Shown here: positions 1 through 6,207 of the stretch, piece by piece
Numbering within the stretch: the first letter of the stretch is position 1
Layout: each line of letters opens with the position of its first letter
Assembly (NCBI GenBank): GCA_043810515.1
Contig: JBDRNZ010000051.1
Coordinates: forward strand, 1-7,289
Source: WJKQ01 sp043810515
GTDB lineage: Bacteria; Patescibacteriota; Gracilibacteria; UBA1369; LOWO2-01-FULL-3
Reading direction: 5' to 3'
DNA length: 7,289 nt
Made by a program: the position numbers and the translations under genes
Notes under the pieces: generated by a model
Told to the model about the DNA's origin: nothing
The model's input: the letters and a program-made list of their open reading frames with translations, nothing else
Database searches by the model: none

Positions 1-103
1 ATATAATCATATTGACGGGCGGTTTGCCAAGATTTTTTAAAGATTTTACTTTGATAAAAATTTTAGATATTGTGGGAGTGTGAAAAATTAACCAAATCTA
101 TAT

Positions 104-595
104 ATGGGAACAAAAGGAACTTCTATCGTAAAAATGGACGTAAATGAACTGGTCGAGCTTTTGAACAAGGCTCTTTCCGATGAATGGCTGGCTTATTATC
201 AATACTGGATCGGGTCTAAGGTGGTTGAAGGCGCGATGAAAGGGGAAGTTGTGACTGAGCTTGTTCAGCATTCAAATGACGAACTCAGACATGCCGGACT
301 GCTTGTGGATAGGATTATTCAGCTTGGAGGAACTCCGGTTCTCGATCCGAAACAATGGCACGAAAAGGCAAACTGCCAGTATGCCGCACCTACGGATCCG
401 AATGTTTTAAAAGTTCTGAATCAGAATATAGAAGGCGAACAATGCGCGATTGATGTTTACAACAAGCTGTCTGAGATTACGAGGGGCAAGGACGATATAA
501 CTTATCTTATGGTGCTTGGCATTTTGAAGGATGAAGTCGAACACGAGGATGATCTGCAGACTTTGCTTGAGGATATCGAGGAAATGCACAAATAA
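104..595 (+). CDS. Ferritin-like di-iron protein of the Dps-like (thioferritin) type
   Basis: A 163-residue four-helix-bundle protein, probably cytoplasmic, expected to oxidise Fe(II) with peroxide or oxygen and store or detoxify iron. Both di-iron half-sites are visible: E27 in helix A, E60-x2-H63 in helix B, E112 in helix C and E144-x2-H147 in helix D. This is the bacterioferritin/rubrerythrin-type ligand pattern rather than the inter-subunit site of classical Dps. C91, and C114 two residues after E112, match the cysteine pair I associate with Dps-like thioferritins; that subfamily assignment is from memory of the family. Length is normal for the group. I prefer the ATG at 104 because the resulting N-terminus (MGTKGTS...) looks like that of homologues; ATG at 134 is the alternative. 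The 20 bases before 104 contain no G at all, so no Shine-Dalgarno. lgt follows after 9 bases and is probably cotranscribed. Confidence 0.9.
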   Translation: MGTKGTSIVKMDVNELVELLNKALSDEWLAYYQYWIGSKVVEGAMKGEVVTELVQHSNDELRHAGLLVDRIIQLGGTPVLDPKQWHEKANCQYAAPTDPNVLKVLNQNIEGEQCAIDVYNKLSEITRGKDDITYLMVLGILKDEVEHEDDLQTLLEDIEEMHK

Positions 596-604
596 AAATT
601 TCGC

Positions 605-1393
605 ATGATTTTCGTTAATGATCTTTCGCCGGTGCTGGTTGCAATCGGGCCGCTTGAGATCCGATGGTACGGTGTGCTTTTTGCGATTGGAATTATTTTG
701 AATTATCTGGTCGCGCGGTGGATTTTTAAAAGGGAGGGATATGATATGGCCCATCTTGACAGCGCCGCGCTGTATCTTTTTTTGGGACTTATTATCGGCG
801 CGCGGCTCGGGGAGGTGATTTTTTATAACGCTTCGTATTTTTTCACTCATCCTCTCGATGTTTTGAAAATATGGCAGGGCGGACTTTCGAGTCATGGCGC
901 CGTGATCGGACTTTTTGTTGCGTGGGGAATATGGTGCAGAGTTAAGAAAGTGAAATTTGGAAAATATATTGACGCGCTGGCGCTTGGATTTCCTTTGACC
1001 GCGATGTTTGTGAGAATCGGGAATTTTTTTAATTCGGAAATAGTTGGAGTGGCGACCGGCGGAGAAGGGGGCGTTGTGTTTAAGCGGCTTAGTGAGGATT
1101 TTCCCAGACATCCGGCACAGCTTTACGAAGCGGGTTTGTGCTTTTTGATTTTTGTTGTTCTTATTTTTATTTACAAGAAATATTACAAAAGGACCCCGCG
1201 GATGTTTTTTATGTTTATGATTCTGGGGGGTTATTTTATCGGCAGATTTTTCATTGAATTCGTAAAAGATCTACACGTTCTGCCCGAGAGTTTTCCGCTA
1301 TCGATGGGGCAGGTGCTGAGTCTTATTCCAATTCTCGCGAGTTTAATCTACTTTCTGGTCTTCCTGCCGAGACAACAGAAAAGACCGGAGTAA
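605..1393 (+). CDS. lgt: Prolipoprotein diacylglyceryl transferase
   Basis: This 262-residue integral membrane enzyme transfers diacylglycerol from phosphatidylglycerol to the lipobox cysteine of prolipoproteins, the first step of lipoprotein maturation. Family motifs are in order: RWYG (Y22), GARLGE (R67), GGLSSHG (H97), the Lgt signature RIGNFFNSEIVG (R137, N140, E145, G148), RHPAQLYE (168-175) and GRFFIEF (R214, E218). Spacing of R137/N140/E145/G148 equals that of the essential E. coli residues R143/N146/E151/G154. The residue before the signature arginine is Val136, where E. coli has Gly. Several hydrophobic helices run the length of the protein. It starts 9 bases after the ferritin gene with no Shine-Dalgarno nearby (a GAGGAAA at 578-584 is over 20 bases away). 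Its last 17 codons overlap the convergent VKOR gene. No lipoprotein with a clear lipobox is encoded in this window. Confidence 0.97.
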   Translation: MIFVNDLSPVLVAIGPLEIRWYGVLFAIGIILNYLVARWIFKREGYDMAHLDSAALYLFLGLIIGARLGEVIFYNASYFFTHPLDVLKIWQGGLSSHGAVIGLFVAWGIWCRVKKVKFGKYIDALALGFPLTAMFVRIGNFFNSEIVGVATGGEGGVVFKRLSEDFPRHPAQLYEAGLCFLIFVVLIFIYKKYYKRTPRMFFMFMILGGYFIGRFFIEFVKDLHVLPESFPLSMGQVLSLIPILASLIYFLVFLPRQQKRPE

Positions 1394-1798
1394 GGAAATG
1401 CTTAAAACGAAGAGCGTCGTGGTGGTCAGGGCTGAGAACATGCAGTAGATACAAACCGCGTGTATTACAAATAACTGGAGATAGACCAGGTAAAGCGTAA
1501 AAAGAAAACCTGCGGCCGCAATCGGCGGAATGATCGAGAGAACAGCGCGGCTGCGGGTATCATAATAAAGGAGCGACAGGATCAGCATTGTGAGATAAAA
1601 CAGAGCTCCGAAAAGCGCGACCGGTATTCCAAAAATTTCCGAATATTTACTGCGAGCCACTTCATTGCAGCCTTCAAAAATCGTGCAGTTTAATTCACTT
1701 CCGCTTATCTGCGCTACGGTAAGGTAAGTCGCGTCAAGCAAGCCGGCGAAAGCCGTTATCGCGAATGTCCAAATTAGCCAATTAGGAATTTTTTTCAA
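1343..1798 (-). CDS. VKOR-family membrane thiol oxidoreductase
   Basis: A 151-residue vitamin K epoxide reductase homologue. Bacterial VKORs replace DsbB: they reoxidise a DsbA-like partner and pass electrons to membrane quinone. About four hydrophobic helices are visible (near 8-28, 58-79, 86-112, 114-138). The outer cysteine pair is C38-x5-C44, followed by the conserved S53 and FGIPVALFG; the active-site pair is C116-x2-C119 (CIYC). Unlike many actinobacterial and plant homologues there is no fused thioredoxin domain; that role falls to the adjacent DsbA-like gene. The start is TTG at 1798: an in-frame TAA lies four codons upstream and the next Met is residue 71, after two helices, so TTG is nearly forced. 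The start lies 17 bases inside the end of the DsbA-like gene, implying translational coupling. The 3' end overlaps lgt by 51 bases. Confidence 0.93.
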   Translation of the reverse strand: MKKIPNWLIWTFAITAFAGLLDATYLTVAQISGSELNCTIFEGCNEVARSKYSEIFGIPVALFGALFYLTMLILSLLYYDTRSRAVLSIIPPIAAAGFLFTLYLVYLQLFVIHAVCIYCMFSALTTTTLFVLSISLLRSFLLSRQEDQKVD

Positions 1799-2438
1799 TT
1801 TCTTGTCTGATTAATGTTCTAAAGTCCTCGAGCGTGCGAGGGTTGTTTATTATAACGCCGTTAAGAATGAATGTCGGCGTGTGGTCTAGGCCAGCCGAGA
1901 GGGCATCGTCGAGTTCGCCCTGAACACGGGACTTTACTTCGCCGGAATCAATATCTTTAACGAACTGGGTTACGTCGAGGCCGAGCGAAGTTGCGTATGA
2001 GGCGAACATGTTTTTTGACTGATCCAACGGAAGGTCCGCCCATCGCTGCTGGTTTTCAAAAATCATTGAATACATTTCCCAAAATTTCCCCTGTCTTCCG
2101 GCCGCTTCAGCAGCTTCGGCTGAAAGACGTGCATTTGGGTGAATCTGAACAAGCGGGAAATGCCGGTACACAAAAAGTATGTGATTTCCAAACTCCGAAA
2201 CTATTTGCTCCATTATGCGGTAAAAACTGCGGCAGGCGGGACATTCAAAATCGCTGTATTCTATAATAATCACGCTTGCGTCCGGATTTCCCTTTACCCA
2301 GTCGGAATCGGAAACCGGCGGAATCCCTGAGCTTGAGCCGTTTGGCGAGAGGTGGGATGATATGACAATAAAAACACTTCCCAGTATAAGCAGGACCACC
2401 ACTATCCAAAATATCATTCTGTTTTTTGATCTTGTCAT
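1782..2438 (-). CDS. Membrane-anchored DsbA-like thiol:disulfide oxidase
   Basis: A 218-residue protein with a short basic N-terminus, one hydrophobic segment (about 8-27), a Ser/Pro/Gly linker and an extracytoplasmic thioredoxin-fold domain of the DsbA/Thioredoxin_4 type. The active site is CPAC (66-69) after EYSDFE, and the cis-proline loop is HTPTFILNG (cis-Pro188). It should introduce disulfides into exported proteins and be recycled by the VKOR encoded next to it. No lipobox cysteine follows the hydrophobic segment, so I read it as a signal anchor rather than a lipoprotein signal. ATG at 2438 shares its A with the TGA of the upstream DUF5665 gene (TGATG), typical of coupled reinitiation; an in-frame GTG at 2441 is the alternative. 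No Shine-Dalgarno precedes either. Direction (oxidase rather than reductase) is inferred from the VKOR neighbour. Confidence 0.93.
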   Translation of the reverse strand: MTRSKNRMIFWIVVVLLILGSVFIVISSHLSPNGSSSGIPPVSDSDWVKGNPDASVIIIEYSDFECPACRSFYRIMEQIVSEFGNHILFVYRHFPLVQIHPNARLSAEAAEAAGRQGKFWEMYSMIFENQQRWADLPLDQSKNMFASYATSLGLDVTQFVKDIDSGEVKSRVQGELDDALSAGLDHTPTFILNGVIINNPRTLEDFRTLIRQEIEKNS

Positions 2439-2833
2439 CACGAGTTGCCGTTAAGGGTTTCTTTTGTCTGTTTGTATTGTTCGATGAAGTTTATGTCTGT
2501 ACTTGGATCGTTCTCTGTCTGCTGCGAAGTTTCGATGTGAGTCAAAATTTTATCAATAAAATCTCCGACGACCGGCACGAAACTTATTTTCGCAAGTATA
2601 TAAACCAGAAATGCAACGAGGACGCTGGCGCCAAGTACAGTGCCGAGGCCGATCATGAGTCCTTTCAGAAAGGAGAACCACATGAATTTGAGCGGGCGCT
2701 GGAACACCTTCATAAATTCAAGATTTTTGAGATTTTTTACCTCTTTTGAGAGCTCTTTTGTGTCTTTTGTAAGAACTTTAAGTTCGTCTATGAGTGCTTT
2801 TTCCGTGTTGGGCTTTTTTTTGGTGAATATCAT
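2438..2833 (-). CDS. DUF5665 domain membrane protein, function unknown
   Basis: A 131-residue protein with three parts: a Lys/Glu-rich, probably coiled-coil N-terminus (about 5-40); a conserved core (about 42-98) containing RPLKFMWFSFLKG, a glycine-rich hydrophobic helix GLGTVLGASVLVAFLVYILAK and the VVGDFIDKI segment; and a polar Gln/Thr/Asn-rich tail. The order and wording of the core match my knowledge of DUF5665, a small-protein family of unknown function common in candidate-phylum bacteria. One membrane helix with a long N-terminal coiled coil suggests a membrane scaffold or adaptor, but no function is established. It is the first gene of the minus-strand operon and its TGA stop overlaps the ATG of the DsbA-like gene. 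The start ATG at 2833 has no Shine-Dalgarno; the predicted leader is only about 20 bases. Confidence 0.82.
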   Translation of the reverse strand: MIFTKKKPNTEKALIDELKVLTKDTKELSKEVKNLKNLEFMKVFQRPLKFMWFSFLKGLMIGLGTVLGASVLVAFLVYILAKISFVPVVGDFIDKILTHIETSQQTENDPSTDINFIEQYKQTKETLNGNS

Positions 2834-2861
2834 GTGCGGGTTTTTGTAGTTTTGCCGAGTT

Positions 2862-2871
2862 ATTATATAAT
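2862..2871. promoter_or_regulatory. Palindromic -10 region serving two divergent genes
   Basis: The 10 bases ATTATATAAT are a perfect palindrome containing TATAAT on the plus strand (2866-2871) and on the minus strand (2867-2862). It is the best -10 sequence in the 44-base gap between the divergent DUF5665 and pduO genes. On the plus strand, initiation about 7 bases downstream falls on or next to the pduO ATG at 2878, predicting a leaderless mRNA. On the minus strand it predicts a leader of about 20 bases before 2833. The -35 boxes are weak: TTGTAG at 2844-2849 (spacer 16) for plus and TGGTAA at 2890-2885 (spacer 17) for minus. Because the -10 boxes overlap, the two promoters could not be occupied by polymerase at once. 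Confidence 0.45.
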
Positions 2872-2877
2872 CGCTTT

Positions 2878-3414
2878 ATGAAAATTACCACAAAAACTGG
2901 CGATGGCGGCGAAACCGGATTGTATCGCGGAAAAAGAGTTTCAAAAGGATCGGATGTTATCGGTTTTTTGGGTGAAGTAGACGAGCTACAGGCTTTTCTG
3001 GGGTGGTGCAGATTTGTTGGCGGGCTTGAGGACGGCGCGGAAGCCTGCGAAATTATCGACAGAGTTCAGAATGATTTGTATAGAATAATGGCGGCGGTGG
3101 GCGGCTCGGATGCGGCGGGTCGCGCGGCGGCGATTTCCGAAGGGGATATTTCGAAACTTGAGGAGGATATTTCCAAATATGAAAATTTTATCGGGGATGA
3201 CGGAAAATTTATAAAGCCGGGCCAGACCGAGGAGGGAACAAGGTTTCATATTGCCAGAACGGTTTGCAGAAGGGCCGAAAGGAGCGCGGTAAAATATTTC
3301 GGCGGCGTAGTGGGCGGCGGCGCGGGAAAAGAGCAGGCTACCGTGATTTTGAAATATCTGAACAGACTGTCGGATCTGCTTTTTGTTTTAGGGTGCAGGT
3401 TTGAAAAACTTTAA
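2878..3414 (+). CDS. pduO: PduO-type ATP:cob(I)alamin adenosyltransferase
   Basis: This 178-residue trimeric-type enzyme moves the adenosyl group of ATP onto cob(I)alamin, making adenosylcobalamin in the cytoplasm. Family landmarks are all present: the N-terminal ATP-binding TKTGDGGETGLYRGKRV (5-21), GEVDELQ (32-38) with D35, F111 in FIKPG, the arginine-rich RTVCRRAER (127-135) and C-terminal LNRLSDLLFVLG (161-172). Length is typical for the PduO family, which is unrelated in fold to CobA and EutT. No adenosylcobalamin-dependent enzyme lies in this window; a class II ribonucleotide reductase elsewhere is a common client in small genomes, but that is inference. No Shine-Dalgarno precedes the ATG, and the -10 box ends 6 bases before it. 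Residues 72-90 are unusually Ala/Gly-rich. Confidence 0.95.
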   Translation: MKITTKTGDGGETGLYRGKRVSKGSDVIGFLGEVDELQAFLGWCRFVGGLEDGAEACEIIDRVQNDLYRIMAAVGGSDAAGRAAAISEGDISKLEEDISKYENFIGDDGKFIKPGQTEEGTRFHIARTVCRRAERSAVKYFGGVVGGGAGKEQATVILKYLNRLSDLLFVLGCRFEKL

Positions 3415-3430
3415 GCGGGGCGGGTGGCGT

Positions 3431-3449
3431 GGGGAGACGTGTCTCTTTT
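3431..3449 (+). terminator. Possible short intrinsic terminator after pduO
   Basis: Seventeen bases after the pduO stop, GGGGAGA is followed by CGTG and TCTCTTTT. GAGA (3434-3437) pairs with TCTC (3442-3445) around a CGTG loop, and the outer G residues can form G-U pairs with the T-run. The Watson-Crick stem is only 4 bp and the T-run is 4 bases, so this is a weak candidate. Confidence 0.3.
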
Positions 3450-3457
3450 CGTGGTTT

Positions 3458-3488
3458 GTAAAAAAGTAAAAAATTTTTACTTTTTTAC
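3458..3488. repeat. 31-base AT-rich perfect inverted repeat between pduO and korA
   Basis: Two 15-base arms, 3458-3472 and 3474-3488, are exact reverse complements around A3473. Each arm holds two copies of a GTAAAAA(A) unit, or its complement TTTTTTAC. In RNA it could fold into a weak A-U hairpin ending in a U-rich 3' arm on either strand, so it may be a bidirectional terminator between pduO and korA. It could also be a dyad-symmetric DNA-binding site for the kor operon, or slippage of A-tracts. It lies 44 bases after pduO and 99 before korA. Confidence 0.5.
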
Positions 3489-3587
3489 TTTTGAGGAAAA
3501 GAAGACGTGGGCGGCGCGGGAAGAGAAGTTTTACTGGCTTTTTTGGTTTATTTTTTCTATGCTTGGGGTTGCAATTTTTACTTTTGA
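3482..3587 (+). repeat. 13-base direct repeat upstream of korA
   Basis: TTTTTACTTTTGA occurs at 3482-3494, overlapping the right arm of the inverted repeat, and again at 3575-3587, immediately before the korA ATG. The copies are 93 bases apart, start to start. The motif is low in complexity, so chance or A/T-tract drift is possible, but its exact placement against the korA start makes a role as operator or translation-initiation signal conceivable. The rest of this 173-base gap holds G-rich stretches and no convincing promoter or Shine-Dalgarno. Confidence 0.35.
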
Positions 3588-5336
3588 ATGAAAAAAGGAA
3601 ATTTAAATATTCTTATAGGCGGTGCAGCTGGTTCCGGAATTGAAAAGTCCGGACATACGCTGACGACGAGTTTCGTGCGCGGAGGATACAAAGTCTTTGC
3701 GAATGTCGAGCACATGTCGCAGATACGGCACGGAAATAATTTTTTGCGCCTGAGAATCGATAAGGTTCCGCATGCTAGTCATGTCGAGGAAATCGATATA
3801 ATGGTGGCGCTGGACCGTCAGACTATTGATGAACATCTGGACGAAATGAGCGAGGGCGGGGTTGTGATTTTTGACGGGGAGATGATGAAGGCGGACGAGA
3901 ACGAGGCGGCAGCCGGCAGCGCGGAAGGAGCCGGAAAAGCGACGATGATTGATGTTCCGCTAAAAAAACTTGCGGAGGAGCGTCTTGGGAATCCGATTAT
4001 GGCAAATGTTATAACGCTCGGAATTATCTGCAGAATTTCGGGTTTTGATATCGAGACTATGAAACAAGTTCTCGGGAAAATATTCGCAAAAAAAGGAGCA
4101 GAAATTATTAAGCTGAATGAAAAAGCCGCGGAAATCGGCTACGAGCTAGGTGAAAAATGGGAAAAAGATTTTCCGGTGAAAATGCCGGCGGAAAAAAGCG
4201 AACAGCAGATGTTTCTCATGGGAAATGACGCGACAGCGATGGGTGCGATGAAGGCCGGCGTGAAATATGTCGGCGAATATCCGATGACTCCTTCGTCGTC
4301 GATATTGCATCTGATGGCGGTGTGGTCGGAAAAATACGAAATCGTCGTGAAACAGACCGAGGACGAAATCGCGGCGTGCAACAGTATTATCGGCGCCGGA
4401 TTCGCGGGAGTGAGAGCGATGGCGGCAACTTCGGGCGGAGGTTTTGCGCTGATGACCGAGGCTGTCGGGCTTGCGGGAATGAATGAAGTCCCTGTGGTGA
4501 TTGTGAATGTGATGAGGCCGGGGCCTGCAACAGGCTTGCCGACACGGACCGAGCAGGGGGATTTGAGGCAGGTTATTCACGGAGGGCAGGGGGATCCGGT
4601 GAAAATCGTGATTTTGCCGGGGGATGTGGAGGAATGTTTCAGTTTTGGATTTGAAGCTTTTAATCTGGCGGAAAAATATCAGATGCCGGTGATCATCTGT
4701 TATGACAAACATCTCGGCGAAGGATATTTTACGGCGCCGCCTTTTGACGAGAGCGGAATGAAAATTGACCGCGGAAAAATTCCAACAGAAAAAGAATTGG
4801 CAAAAACGGGCGAGTACAAGCGATATCTGAGAACCGAAGACGGCATAAGTCCGAGGGCGATTCCGGGAATGAAAGGCGGAATTCATCGTGCGACAAGCGA
4901 TGAACATAACGAGTACGGTGATATTTTCGAGGACGCGGAAAACCGAAAACTGATGATGGAAAAAAGAATGAAGAAAGTAGAAGCGGCTGTCGCGGACACT
5001 TTTAAGCCGTTGTTGATCGGGGACGAAAACGCGGATGTGACTTTTGTGACGTGGGGATCCGGTAAAGGGATTTGTCTGGAGGCTGCGGAAATTTTAGGCG
5101 GGCAGGATGTGAAAGCAAACGTTTTGCAAATCAGAACCGCGTGGCCATTCCACAAAAAAGAGGTTTTGGAAATTTTAAAAAAATGTAAAAGGCCGGTTCT
5201 GGTTGAACATAATTATACGGGGCAGATGGGCGGACTGATCGCGGAAAAAACGGGAATTATGATTGAGGAAAAAGTTTTGAGATATGACGGGCGGCCGATG
5301 ACGGCGAAATATGTAATTGATCGCATAAAATTGTAA
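3588..5336 (+). CDS. korA: 2-oxoacid:ferredoxin oxidoreductase, fused gamma-alpha subunit
   Basis: This 582-residue subunit works with KorB to decarboxylate a 2-oxoacid oxidatively to its acyl-CoA, reducing ferredoxin, or to run the reverse reaction. Domains in order: a gamma domain (about 5-190) opening with ILIGGAAGSGIEKSG; the alpha pyrimidine-binding domain (about 205-390) with YPMTPSSSILH (231-241), EDEIAA and the RPGPATGLPTRTEQGDL segment (310-326); and a C-terminal domain (about 480-582) with VEHNYTGQMGGLI and DGRPMTAKYV. This fused gamma-alpha layout, with no ferredoxin domain in the chain, matches KorA-type enzymes such as that of Mycobacterium. The gamma domain carries a low-complexity Ala/Gly/Glu loop near 100-118. 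The substrate cannot be read with certainty: 2-oxoglutarate is likeliest by family, but branched-chain 2-oxoacids or pyruvate are possible. korB follows 4 bases later. No Shine-Dalgarno precedes the ATG. Confidence 0.93.
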   Translation: MKKGNLNILIGGAAGSGIEKSGHTLTTSFVRGGYKVFANVEHMSQIRHGNNFLRLRIDKVPHASHVEEIDIMVALDRQTIDEHLDEMSEGGVVIFDGEMMKADENEAAAGSAEGAGKATMIDVPLKKLAEERLGNPIMANVITLGIICRISGFDIETMKQVLGKIFAKKGAEIIKLNEKAAEIGYELGEKWEKDFPVKMPAEKSEQQMFLMGNDATAMGAMKAGVKYVGEYPMTPSSSILHLMAVWSEKYEIVVKQTEDEIAACNSIIGAGFAGVRAMAATSGGGFALMTEAVGLAGMNEVPVVIVNVMRPGPATGLPTRTEQGDLRQVIHGGQGDPVKIVILPGDVEECFSFGFEAFNLAEKYQMPVIICYDKHLGEGYFTAPPFDESGMKIDRGKIPTEKELAKTGEYKRYLRTEDGISPRAIPGMKGGIHRATSDEHNEYGDIFEDAENRKLMMEKRMKKVEAAVADTFKPLLIGDENADVTFVTWGSGKGICLEAAEILGGQDVKANVLQIRTAWPFHKKEVLEILKKCKRPVLVEHNYTGQMGGLIAEKTGIMIEEKVLRYDGRPMTAKYVIDRIKL

Positions 5337-5340
5337 AAAT

Positions 5341-6207
5341 ATGACGGTAAATCTTGCGGATCTACAAACAAGACAGAATCCAAACTGGTGTCCGGGATGC
5401 GGAAATTATGGCATTCAGGCGGCGATGAAAAACGCGATTGTGCAGCTTGGCCTTGAGCCTTCAAACGTTGTGATCGCAACGGGAATCGGGTGCGGTTCAA
5501 AACTAAACCAGTGGGTCGAAACGTACGGATTCGCAAGTCTGCACGGGAGAAGTCTGCCTGTAGCGATGGGAGTGAAACTGGCAAATCCGGAGCTAACGGT
5601 GATCGACGTGAGCGGCGACGGAGACGGCTATGGAATCGGGATGGGACATTTTATCAACACGATGAGGCGCAACATCAATATCACTTATATCGTGCAGGAT
5701 AATCAGCTTTATGGTCTGACTCTCGGGCAGGTTTCGCCGACTTCCGAAAAAGGGATGAAGAGTCCGTCGACTCCGCAGGGCGTGACAGAAGAGCCTGTGA
5801 ATCCGCTGAGGCTTGCTATGAGCAGCGCATGTACTTTTGTGGCGAGAGGGTTTGCGGGAGATATTCCGCATCTGACTTCGCTGATTATGGCGGCGGTGAA
5901 GCATCGGGGATTTGCGCTGATCGATGTGTTTCAGCCGTGCGTTACATTCAACAAAATCAACACCCATCAGTTCTTCAGAGACAGGGTTTACAAGCTGGAG
6001 GACGAGGCAGGATATGATCCGACTGATCTGGTCGCGGCCTTTGAAAAGGCCGGGGAATTGGGCGACAAAATTCCTCTTGGCATTTTTTATAGGGTCGAAA
6101 AACCGCTTTATGAGGATCAGGATCCGGCTTTGCGTGGCGGACAGGTGCCGGTGAAAGCGGATATTTCAAGGGTGGATATCGGGGAGGTAGAGGGGAGTTT
6201 TATGTAG
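5341..6207 (+). CDS. korB: 2-oxoacid:ferredoxin oxidoreductase, beta subunit (TPP and 4Fe-4S)
   Basis: This 288-residue subunit carries the thiamine diphosphate and iron-sulfur cluster of the complex begun by KorA. NPNWCPGCGNYG supplies C17 and C20, IGCGSK supplies C51, and FQPCVTFN supplies C200: four cysteines for one [4Fe-4S] cluster. The TPP/Mg motif begins at GDGDGYGIG (92-100) and ends at QDNQLYGLT (119-127), with N121 as the expected Mg ligand. HGR (68-70) is a further conserved active-site element. The ATG lies 4 bases after the korA stop, with no Shine-Dalgarno, so translation probably depends on KorA termination. No delta or ferredoxin subunit gene accompanies the pair, so the electron acceptor must be encoded elsewhere. 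The TAG stop overlaps the TAA stop of convergent queG. Confidence 0.95.
   Translation: MTVNLADLQTRQNPNWCPGCGNYGIQAAMKNAIVQLGLEPSNVVIATGIGCGSKLNQWVETYGFASLHGRSLPVAMGVKLANPELTVIDVSGDGDGYGIGMGHFINTMRRNINITYIVQDNQLYGLTLGQVSPTSEKGMKSPSTPQGVTEEPVNPLRLAMSSACTFVARGFAGDIPHLTSLIMAAVKHRGFALIDVFQPCVTFNKINTHQFFRDRVYKLEDEAGYDPTDLVAAFEKAGELGDKIPLGIFYRVEKPLYEDQDPALRGGQVPVKADISRVDIGEVEGSFM

Noticed and set aside
1..103. Promoter and possible Fur-like site before the ferritin gene (TTGCCA 24-29 with TACTTT 47-52; TAGATA 64-69; a TGATAAAAATTTTA stretch)
   Set aside because: Each -10/-35 pairing is weak or badly spaced, and the Fur resemblance is partial in very AT-rich DNA, so no single site can be supported.
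407..1111. Long minus-strand open frame (234 codons) across the ferritin and lgt genes
   Set aside because: It is a shadow of two clearly recognisable plus-strand genes and its translation, rich in Lys/Arg/His/Asn, resembles no family.
1353..1390. Imperfect inverted repeat (TTCTGGTCTT / AAGACCGGAG) with an 18-base loop in the lgt/VKOR overlap
   Set aside because: It has two G-U pairs, a long loop and no T-run on either side, and it lies within coding sequence of two genes; not convincing as a terminator.
4146..4907. Long minus-strand open frame (253 codons) inside korA
   Set aside because: The translation is Arg/His/Phe-rich low-complexity sequence typical of the antisense of a GC-rich codon pattern; korA is unambiguous.
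6036..6051. GGCCTTTGAAAAGGCC hairpin-like repeat in korB
   Set aside because: The arms are 7 bp with a 2-base loop, explained by ordinary codons for AAFEKAG; no T-run follows.
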